From Sphaeroforma arctica JP610 (lineage: Eukaryota > Opisthokonta > Ichthyosporea > Ichthyophonida), in assembly GCF_001186125.1 (NCBI RefSeq), contig NW_014040537.1:78687-113618 (forward strand): 34,932 nucleotides of DNA. Reading direction: 5' to 3'. The translations under genes and the position numbers were made by a program. This document shows, in pieces, positions 1-11,953 of this stretch. Position 1 is the stretch's first letter, and each line of letters starts with the position of its first letter. The notes under the pieces were generated by a model that saw only the letters and a program-made list of their open reading frames with translations, did no database searches and had not been told where the DNA came from.

Positions 1-155
<155 letters not shown>

Positions 156-501
156 ATGTATGTATGCATTCAAAATTTATAGTCGATAAACAGGTACTGC
201 CGATCTCGGGCTATGTGTGCAAGGGCTTAGGAGATGCGCACATTCCCGCGTGCTTTCATCCATATAGGCACATGGTGGGATCTTGTTTCGTGTGGGTGCG
301 ATCAAAAGTGTTCAGAGACAACAACCAGGAAAGCTTGGCCTACGAATAGGTGCATGCCTCTTACACAGACCTGTGTGATGGGACACTTATTCGGACATCC
401 CTATACAATGACACAGCAGTAAGTCTCCATTATCAATAACCTATAGCAAACCTGATACCCTGTTGTCAACCTAGTTTATACTCTCTCACACACACATACA
501 G
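156..501 (+). other. UBR intron segment with a diverged copy of the next exon's head
   Basis: No exon could be placed here with matching phase. Positions 298-331 closely resemble 502-537, the first 36 bases of the first recognisable UBR exon: both contain a shared 15-base GACAACAACCAGGAA and an alignable stretch before it. The copy sits about 205 bases upstream and has no clear AG acceptor directly before it, so I read it as a decayed duplicate of the exon head, not a used exon. A short GT/CACA tract (481-500) precedes the real acceptor at 500-501. Confidence 0.5.
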
Positions 502-627
502 GCGCAACAATCAGCGTTCATGGACAACAACCAGGAACTGGTGACTGAAGAGGCGGAGAGTGGTGCTGTGGATGCCTCATCCGGCCAACGATCAGCCATG
601 CCCCCCCAGACATGCATACTCTGCCAG
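502..627 (+). CDS. UBR exon with first RING knuckle (CILCQ) and repeated donor
   Basis: Acceptor AG is at 500-501; the exon reads through DNNQELVTEEAESG and ends in phase 0 at TCILCQ, the first Cys pair of the UBR RING finger. The donor GTATGT at 628 is the first of four donor copies in a 57-bp tandem array, so the real 3' end could also be 684, 741 or 798 without changing frame. I chose 627 because CILCQ joined directly to the next exon (ETSGAITIGEE) best resembles the family. Confidence 0.8.
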
Positions 628-1083
628 GTATGTGCATGGTTTATATGTTCAGGTGGCACCCACCAGACATGCATACTCTGCCAGGTATATGCATGGTTTA
701 TATGTTCAGGTGGCACCCACCAGAAATGCATACTCTGCCATGTATGTGCATGGTTTATATGTTCAGGTGGCACCCACCAGACATGCATACTCTGCCAGGT
801 ATGTGCATGCTTTGTATGTTCAGTTGGCCTACACAAGCACACTCTCACACTCCATAGGATTCACCTGTGTGTGGTGTGAAGCGGTGCGGTTGCTTAGGCC
901 TTGATAAAAACGCAACGATGGCGGATCGTGTATTTGGTGACGTACAGATGCGAATAGAATCGCGTGTATCTGCGATTATGCACTTGCCAGAAACCCTTAA
1001 AATGCAGATGAAGAACTGTACACACATTCATAAAAGTAAAAGTAATATCGTATACACAAACGCACACACACACCTATATATAG

Positions 1084-1155
<72 letters not shown>

Positions 1156-2349
1156 TTATATATATTGTATTATTGTATTATTGTACTATTATATTGTTAT
1201 AGTATTATATTCAAATATATATTTGCATACCTACATACACGCGTCTGTAGGAGACCTCTGGTGCAATCACGATTGGAGAAGAAAAGCAGGACGAGAAAGA
1301 GTACAAAGGGGCCATGGGTCTGTGCGGCAATATCCGATTGTCGGGATTCATTAACAATCGCCTGGTTGCGGTCAATAGCAAGGGTGAGTGGGATAGAATG
1401 CGATGTTTGGTACATCTCTAAGCGTCGTAAACTCCGATTGAATTGAGTTGTGGGAAGTCCTGTAGTATCGGTACTGGTGCGGGTCATGTAGACATTTAAA
1501 ATATACATACTTTGAGTGTGCTTTATCTTCTTTTAGTCGCATATTGTGGTGCGGGTCGTATAGACATTTAACATATAGTACATACTTTGAGTGTTGTTTA
1601 CCCCCTTTTTGTCGCATATTGTGATGCCGTTTGTGTAGTGTGTACTTTCTGGTCATCGGCTTGCAAGTACAACTGTCTTGCTTATGTTGTGGGTCATGTG
1701 GAAGTGGCGGATATGCATCTATTTGATACGTTGAATGATGTCGTAAATCGCAGCGGAAAGAGGCAGAGAAACATCCTTTTGATACACCTCAAGGATTCAG
1801 TACATCGGCCAATGTCGTATATTGTGCTGTATCCGCCGTTTCTGGATTTTCTTTTGCCTTGATTACAGTCTACAGGACTGGTAATTGGGAAAAAACGGAA
1901 TGTAGTACATGTTTTGAGTTTGCAACGGTCGTAAATCCGCATGTCGGTTCGTCCCAGGATAGCTCGGTGGCGCCTGATCATTGGAACAAAGTAATAAACC
2001 GCCGGACGTAGTCAGTAAAGAAATTGAGCGGAGTATATTATAGGCGTACAAAGTAGCAACCACTTTAGCAAGGGGTGGTTAAGCCTCTTCATAACCACTT
2101 TAGCAAGGGGTGGTTAAGCCTCTTCATTGCCACTTTAGCAAGGGGTGGTTTACCCTCTTCATACGGTCAACATATGAATCGCTCAGTACCCGGACGAGCC
2201 CAACATACGCTACAGTGATATGCTCTTCGATTTCTTCCGGTTGAACGGTTAAATCCCCCCCCCTCCTCTCTCTCTCTCTCTCGTCTCCCGCCTTCGATTT
2301 GTAATACTGACACACACACACAGCATACACATAGTCATTGTGCACACAC

Positions 2350-2383
<34 letters not shown>

Positions 2384-2465
2384 GCACACACACATATATA
2401 TGCACACACATACACACACATATATATATATATGCACACACGTACACACACACACATACATACAT

Positions 2466-2512
<47 letters not shown>

Positions 2513-5500
2513 CAAAAAAAAACACGCTTTCCGTTGACGTCCCTCTTTGCATCTCACCACACAGACACCAACACAATGAAAGGCTACATCGAGCGACAAC
2601 GCGCCAGTGACGATCCTGCTCTAGCCCAATGGAAGACGGCCATGAAAGCCCAAGAAGAGCTGTTCTCACCCAACGACCAGGGCGGTGAGGCAACCAATGC
2701 GGGTATGTGTGTGAAAATATCTATTAATAGATGCGTCTATATATAGGTAGAGGTAGATGTTGTCACACCCAACGACCAGGCCAGGGAAACCACCAACTCG
2801 CGTATGTAGGTATAGGAATCTGCGAATAGATGTTTAGGTACATCCGACTCTATAATTATGTATATTACTACGTGTAAATATATCATGCTATAGCGATTAT
2901 TCACTCACACACGAGCTATTCCACTGACACTACATATATTCCGTGCATCCTGCGTGGCAGTGGGGTGATCTACGCTTGTTGACATCCAACTATATAGAGG
3001 CATAGATACATACATACATACATACATACAAACATTCATTCATACATACATACATACATACATACATACATACATACATACATACATACATACATACTAT
3101 ATATATATATATGTGTGTGTGTATGCCTGTATCTGTATGTGTGTGTGTGTACCTGTATGTGTATGTGTACATATATATATACATACATACATTCATACAT
3201 ACATACATACATATATACATTCATTCATTCATTCATACATACATACATACATACATACATACATACATACATACATACATACATACATACATACATACAT
3301 ACTCTATATATATATATATGTGTGTGTGTGTGCCTGTATCTGTATGTGTGTGTGTGTACCTGTATGTGTATGTGTATGTGTATGTGTACATATACAATAC
3401 ACAAACATAAAAAATCACGCGGAGGTATACATACATGTACCGCACACGTCCATACCTCGACAACCACACACAATACAACAACCTCACACCATTCACATAC
3501 CCCCCCTACACAGACTCCATATTGCTGAGTGGTGGTGGTGTGATCACTTCCTGTGGACACGCCATGCACCATGACTGTCACGGCCGCTACTTAGCGTCTC
3601 TCACCAACTCGAGGTCTCTCTATGAGGCGCGCGTGTCTCCGCATTTAGCCGACGCGAGCAAGGGCGAGTTTTTGTGCCCGTTGTGCAAGAAAGCGAACAA
3701 CACCCTCCTGCCGTATGTGTGGCAGCCGTATGTGCATGGTATGTGATACTTCACACGTGTGTGTGTGTGTGTATCTGAGTCTGTGTCTAAGTCTGAGTCT
3801 GTCTCTGTCTCTATCTCTGTGTGTGTGGTGTGGTGTGTGTGTGTGTGTGTGCGTGGTGTGGTGTGGTGTGTGTGTGTGTGCGTGCGTGAGTGAGTGGGTA
3901 TATGTATGTAAGTATATAAATCAACCATCCTGCTAAGTGTCTGGTTTAGGGTTTTAGTGTCTGGTTCCCCTTCATAGTTTTTTAAGGCTGTATAAGAACC
4001 CCATGCCATGTGTTGCAATGGCCATGAATGCACCATTCTCAACCATGTGCTCGTGGATGTATATGAGGGTGTGAAAACGAGCTTGTGGGTCTCTGCTTAT
4101 GTCTATATGTGCGTGTCTGTGTACTTCCGCCAGTAAAAGTTAGGGGCATGCTGTTCATCTCCAAGTGATGTTATTTCGAGTACCTCTCCGTATCCTTCAT
4201 GAATAATTCTATGTAGGGGTTCTTTATTTTCTATTTAGGGGTCTTTATTGTCTATGTAGGGGTCTTTATTTCTATGTAGGGGTCTTTACTTCTATGTAGG
4301 GGTCTTTATCTCCTATGTAATCTTTAAGGCTTGGTGGTTATGCGCTTTATGGTATTGTCGTTGTTGATATACTTCGTGAATGCGTGTTCATCTTGCGTGC
4401 GCTCGGTTACGGAATGTCAGGACCGTCTGCTGCCCTGGATTTTAGGGTTTTAAGGGTTTCCAAACCCTTGTGCACTCACTGCATGCACATGCGAACAGAT
4501 TGACAGCTCTGCTATGTAGATGCCTGCGTCAAGGTGTTGTTCTATTTGCATATAACATATTCCATCTATTCTGTGAAAGCCCCCTCTGGGTCCGTAACCT
4601 GGCCTTCAGAATGAGACTATATCCATCTCATACCTACCTCGATGGTTGACCTCAGAATGAGACTATACTCATCTCATACCTACCTCCATGGTTGACCTCG
4701 GAATGAGACTATACTCATCTCATACCTACCTCCATGGTTGACCTCAGCATGAGACTATACTCATCTCATACCTACCTCCACAGTTGACCTCAGAATGAGA
4801 CTATACTCATCTCATACCTACCTCCATGGTTGACGTTGTACGTATAATAATGGTCGTACAATCCGTTTCTTGTCCAAAAAAAACAGACAACGCAGACTCG
4901 GCCGCCGACACCAAAGTGTCCGCGGATATGAAACACAACATCTACCTAGACAACGACGACGCCTTCATGGACGATGAATTCATCAAGCTCATCCGGTCCC
5001 TCCAGGACCCTCTGAAACGAAACGATCTCCTGGAAACCGATTTTGCCGCAGATAAAACCGTTGCTATGGCAACGAGTGGCTCGGCAGCGGCTGGAGGGAC
5101 TACGGCCGTCACGGACGCGTCGCCCCTCTCCAGGAATATATCGAGTGCTGCCGGCATCTTCGGCGGCCTAGGTACATTACATAGGCGGTGCTTGAATGTT
5201 ACAACTTAACCTTTTTTTTTTTTGCCTTTTTCATTCGGATTTTGGGATTCTGAATTGGAAATGGATTTTGTGTTAGTGGGCTATAATACTCCATCACGCT
5301 TATGCAAAGTTGCAAGCGTTCAATGATGTATAGGTATATGTATATTGTAATCACTATGACTTTCAGATACATACACATTCATTTTATCTCGTATATAACA
5401 TTCCTCGCCCAAACATCCCTATTTATAATATTATATATCTATTTATCTATGTATCTATATATCTATGTATCTATGTATCTATGTATCTATTTTTGTATTT

Positions 5501-8500
5501 TATATGTATCTATGTATATATATACATAGATACATGGATAAATGGATACATAGATACATAGATAGATGTATACGTATATCCATATTTACATACTTACACA
5601 TATACATATACATATATATATATATAAGCATGTATAATCGCTTGAAAGCACAGACTACACACGTACGGATCCATCTATTACCCGCCCACCCAGGCGTTTC
5701 TTGGCTTTTCCAATGCGCACGATCTCTCATCTGCTGACTATTAAATACTCGCCCACGCATATATCTCCCTTTCCACACTTATAGCAATCTCTAAACCCTA
5801 CAACCGCAATCACAGGAATCTGGGGTATGAACGCACCAGAGCGAGACAACCGGTTTGTGGTGCGAAGGGAAGACCCAGCCACCGCAACCACAGCCGCTCA
5901 GCGGAACACGAGCTCTAGAGTAACACGTGTGGGTAAGTGCATGCGAATTGGGTATAAACGTGAAGCGGAAATGCATAAACGTATGAATGTATGTGTATAC
6001 GTATATATAAATGTATACATGTACATACACACATAGATAGATGTGCTTATATACACATACAAACGACATATACAAACACATTGAGATACATGAACTTATA
6101 TACACATAAAACCGACAGCGCATATACCTATACATAGACATAGACAATCACATACACATACCCATACCACCCCACTCACATCATATACCTATACATATAC
6201 ATACACACGCACATACCCATACCGCCCCACTCACATCGCATTTGCATCATCTTAGCAGCGACAGTCCGAGAACCCAACGCGTCTGAAAGGGAAGAGCACA
6301 ACACCAGTTGGAAAGCCTTCGTCAACATGTGGCTGCCCAAGCCCAACATGTTCTACTCGTTTGGGGTGGCTTGTGACGGCATCTCAAAGGTACACCCGTG
6401 ACGATATAAGCATAACCATCGCGTGCAATACTTGCCTGCTGTTCGGTATATACTAGAGTGTGTTAGTTGCACGAGTATATACATATGTACATGTTGTTTG
6501 CCTGGGTATTGTTTCTCCTGTGTACGGTATGTGCATAAGTTTGTGTGGTATGTAGCGTCCGTGTGCTGTACGTGTGTGGTCGAAAGATTGAATGGGTCAG
6601 TCTGTGTGTCTTCAGGCTTGTTCTAGGCGCTGGTACGGGTGACACACCGCAGTGATGCCTTCCTCGCTCGCTTTCCCATTATATTGGGCTGTACATATAC
6701 ACAAGGGTACGTCTCAACACCCCAACTGCTCCTATTCATTACTCGTCTGTACAACTAATGCGTATCATATGATGCCGTCTACACTAACCACCCCCTGTGT
6801 CATGCAGTCTACACTAACCACCCCCTGTGTCACCGTCTCTCACACAAGGCCCGCGCACACTCACCCGGCACTCATCCTGGCCCATTCACTACCCCACACA
6901 CACGTACACGTACGCACAGCAGCGATATCCAATGCCATCTGTGCTTCAAACACATGCACATACATATGCACAGGCACATGCACATACGCATACGCATACA
7001 CGTACACGTACATATATACATATACACGTACACATACATATACACGTACGCATACATATACACATACACGTACACTTACACATACACATATACACTTACA
7101 CATACACATACATATACACGTACACATGCACATACACATACACATAATCTGTTGTCGCAAGTTCATCTTACACACACTCTAGCTTAAGTTGCATTCTCCT
7201 TTTATACACTTTCTTAACATTCTTATTCGGCCTGTTTCTCCCCATATGCACACACCCACACACACAAGTTTCTTCATCGCCTTAGGCTCACACACATATA
7301 GCTTCTATAAACATAACTCTCTCACACAGTGTCTCCAAATAAACACGTTCACGAACCCAGCTTCTCTACCAACCTAGCCCTCACCCTCTCTCTCTCTCAC
7401 TCACTCACTCACTCACTCAATCACTCACTCACTCAATCACTCACTCACTCAATTACTCACTCAATTACTCACTCACTCACTCACTCAACACAGAGCCTGA
7501 AGCGCGAGATCACCCAACGCTCCGTCAATCGCGTCGTGCGCACATTTGACTCCATGGTGGATGTGCTACAGTACACAATCCGTACCACTGTGGCATCGGC
7601 CGAGGCATTGAGTGCTGCTGAGGTAGGGCGTCCTGACTCTTGTCTGTATATCATATATATCTTGTGTGCGTGCGATGTATTTGTATGTGTATACGTATGT
7701 GTGTGTATGGGTCTTGCATGCGTGTGACATGTATGTGGATGTGGATATGGACGTGTGTGGGTGTGGGTGTCTGTGTGTGTATATGAATATCCATATCTGT
7801 CCATATATATATATATCTGTTTCTATTATGTATTTGCATATGTAATATATCTATACCTAAATCTATCTACCTGTATATTTTTAATTTTTCCATCTATCTA
7901 CCGATATGTCCATATGTCCATATATCTGTATATATATATATATATTATTGTTATTGTTATATATTATTATATTATTATTATTATATATATATATATATTA
8001 TTATTGTTATATATTATTATTGTTATATAGATATATATATATATAGTTAGTATTATATATATATTATTAATGTCATGAATATATATATATATTTATATAT
8101 ATAATATATATATTATTATATATTATTATATATTATTATATATATATACCTCGATTGCGGATGTTTTTGCTTGTCTCTCCCTGCATATCCACAACCTTAC
8201 ACACACACGTCTCATATGCCGATCCTCGCACCAAAACACACATACCTACACATCAAATCGCATGCCAGTTTCCCCCATACGTATTGACATACATTCACAA
8301 ACACACCCATTGATCATACACATCCATTGACCTCTTGCCTGTTCTACCAGGGCACCGTTAACGAGGACTTTTTGAGTTCTTCGCTCACCTCACGTCAGGA
8401 GACGTGTCTGCGGGGGTTGTGCCATGTGCTGAATCTGCTGAGGCACAAACTACCCGTCGACACACTCTTCAGAGATATAGCCGTGCTCAACATCGCCACG

Positions 8501-9987
8501 CTGGTTGCCATGGGAACGGAGCCTTCCCCCGGGCGTGTGCACGGACAGCAGATGCACGCACGGAGATTGCTGCATCTGGATCCCTTCAGTGTATTGACAC
8601 AGACCTTGTACACTCTAATACCCAATCAAATGAGTATGTGGTTGTGTGTGGGTAACTGATAGGAATGCGTGGATGTCTTAATAGATGGATGTTTTATTAG
8701 ATCTTGTACACCCTTCTATCCAACCAAATGAGTATTGTGGCTGTGTGTAGGTAACTGATAGGAATGCGGTGGATGTCTTAATAGATGGATGATGTTTTTT
8801 TAGATCTTGTACACCCTACAACCAACCAAATGAGTATGTGGCTGTGTGTAGGTAACTGATAGGAATGCGTGGATGTCTTAATAGACCTTGTACACCCTAC
8901 TACCCAATTGTGTGTAGGCAACTGGTAGGAATGCGTGGATGTCTTAATAGACCTTGCACACCCTACTACCCAACCAAATGAGTATGTGGCGGTGTGTAGG
9001 TAATTGATAGGAATGCTTGGATGTTGATCTGATACCAAATCGAGATAGCCTGTGTAGGGGGGGGGTCTACGATATAAGATTTGGGGATGTGTAAGGCTTG
9101 GTACATGCGGTAGCTTTCCTATATATGCCATTGGTTACTACCACTAGTAGTCTTGGATATGTATAGGTAGTTGCACTTACATCGCTGTTGTGTATGCTCA
9201 TGTTAACTGTTGTATCCTCGCCCCAAGCCCCTTGGGTGTTATTGGAGCATCCGGTGCACACACAGTATGTTCGCGTGCCGTGGTTAGTCACAGCAGGCTT
9301 TATCACTGTTGCTGTTGAGGGACGCTGTATAGGTGTTAGAGCTTACACCACACACATATACACACACACACACATACATACGCTCTCTCACACTCACATT
9401 CACCCAAGCAAGCCTGTACTTAAAGTTCTGTACGTAGCCAGTTGTGTGCACACCAGTGCGTCCGTACACAGCACACCCATTAACAAATAAATATCACAGC
9501 ACACCCATCCCCAACCCCACCTGCAGAGTCCAAGAAGTCGGCACAGCACCTACTAGAAGTTCTGTACCTAGCCACGTGCGTCCAGACTTGTGTGGCCATA
9601 CACTACACTTTCAACCATGGCGGTCGCGCAGCGCGCGCACTGGAGCGTGCTATGGAGACTGCTCACCTGGAGTGTGTAAGCGCAAGTGGATCTGATGGTA
9701 TGTGGCGGACATGACGTACATATTGTATTTCGTTGCGTGGACGTGTGTGTGTGTGTGTGTTTGTTGTGTGTATGTGTTTGTGTATGTGTATGTATATGCA
9801 TACGTATATGTATATGTATATTTCGATGTAAGTGTATATGTATATTTATATGTACATGTATATTTGTGTGTATGTGTATGTTGTTTGCATGTATGTATAT
9901 GTGTGTGTGGCTGTGTGTATGTGTATGTATGTACATATGTATGTACATGTGTATGTATGTATGTACGTATGTACATATGTATGTATG

Positions 9988-10021
<34 letters not shown>

Positions 10022-11848
10022 TGTTTGTATGTTTGTATGTATGTACATATGTATGTATGTATATATATATATTTATATATTTATGTATATATATGTGTGT
10101 ATGTGTATGTGTGTGTGTGTATGTATGTATGTATGTATATACGACACACGAGACACACACGTGAATAGGACTATCTGTGCCGCCTGTGTATATTCCGTCG
10201 TATGTAACGACGTAGACTTTCGTGGAACACGCACACACAATACATTGGTGCCCGTCGGGCACTTAGCCGACTGTGTTCTTTCTCTCGTGTGATTTATAAA
10301 TAGATGCTCCGTCCATTGGCTGTCTCCGACCCCGCCATGTCTGCCCATTCTCTCGTGTGATCTATAAATAGCCGCTAAATTCATTGGTTTATAATTTCGT
10401 CATCTCTGCTCGCTCTCGCGGGTTCTATCAATAGATACTACTACACCCCTCATCAGAGTCTAGCACCATCCAACACACTCTCTAACCGGGTTTTTGTGTG
10501 TTCTATTTATAGATGCTACATCCAGTGAATGCATAGAGGGGCTGTATCGTCTGGTAGACGAGAGCGTCCACCGCTGCTCGCCCCTGACCTCAACGAAGCC
10601 CTACACGCCATCGGCCGTTGTCATGGCAACCAACATGCAGCACTTAGCAGCATACGCACGCAAGGCGTCTCTGGGCTACCTGCAGTGCACAACCGTGCTG
10701 GTCCACGTGTTTATCGACCCCACACGGGCGAGTCCTCCTTTATTGTCCGCTAACACCAAAGGGCCGGCATTGGACGCCGACGTAGACATGGATGGGGATG
10801 CGATGAGCGCGTCCACAGCCGTGCTGGATGAGACCAGCACTGCGTGGGTGCGCGAGTGTGTGAGCATAGAGGCCTATCTGGGCATCCGCGGGTTACGCAG
10901 GCGTGTGCAACGCGAACTGGCCACCCACACATACGAAAGCACAGACAGCACACAGCGACACCACGAGAGCACCACCGGACTCGTGTACGCGCCCCTGGTC
11001 GACTGCTGGTGTGACTCTGTGTACAAGGACCGGCTGCTGTTGGCACCCAAAGCTCCCGACACAACCGTGGACGCTCAGTCCGTGCAAGGGCCAGGCGCTT
11101 CGCCAGAGATGGTGTACAGGTTCATAGACCAGTCTCCACCGGACAGGACCTATACAGCACTCGCCAGCGGTCTGGGGTGTGCGACACAAGGCAGCGGTAG
11201 CAGACCTGCACTCGCTCACACGATAGTCCCTCCCAGCACGGGCGAGGGTCGGGCTGCACCTGAGCCTGGTAGACTCACCGCAACACCCGCTCGCTCACAG
11301 CCCACCACAACATCCACACCCACACCCTCGTCCTCGGCCACAGCTACCAGCACAGACGAACGGACCGGGTTCTGGGACCCCAAGCGCGCGCTACTGCCGG
11401 TGCGGGTGAAGCAGCTGATCCCGTTGCCAGCCGACTTCAACGATCTTTTCCACGACGCGACCAATGTGAAGTGTGCCCAGTGCAACCAGACCCCTGTAGA
11501 CCCCGCCTTATGCCTCTCGTGTGGGGTCTATGTGTGCGCCAAGAGTGCGTGCTGCACCGTGGGTGGTGTGGGAGAGTGCAACGCACACGCCAGGAGATGT
11601 GGGGCGGGTGTGGGCGTGTTCTTTGTGCTGAAAAAGTGCATGGTGTTGCTCCTAGCGTCGGGCCGGGGCTGTCCGTATCCGTCGATGTACCTGGACTCGC
11701 ACGGAGAGAGGGATTTCGGGCTGCGGTGAGTGTGTTTAAATGTGGGGTGAATCGTCTACATGCCTGTGTATGAGTGTGTACTCCGCGTGTAGAGACGTAG
11801 AATTGTGAGTGTTGTATGCTTGTGAATTTATATATGTATATATAATAT

Positions 11849-11906
<58 letters not shown>

Positions 11907-11910
11907 ATAT

Positions 11911-11953
<43 letters not shown>

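Noticed and set aside
3111-3574. Open frames of 100-150 codons in CATA/GT repeats (also at 2340-2600, 6950-7180, 9700-10290, 24630-25100, 27400-27960, 31740-32300)
   Set aside because: They translate only microsatellite (YIHTYIHT, VCVCVYVC) and exist because the repeat lacks stops in several frames on both strands.
10750-11485. Several 60-110 codon frames antisense to UBR exon 11
   Set aside because: Shadows of the GC-rich coding exon; the sense frame matches UBR1 throughout.
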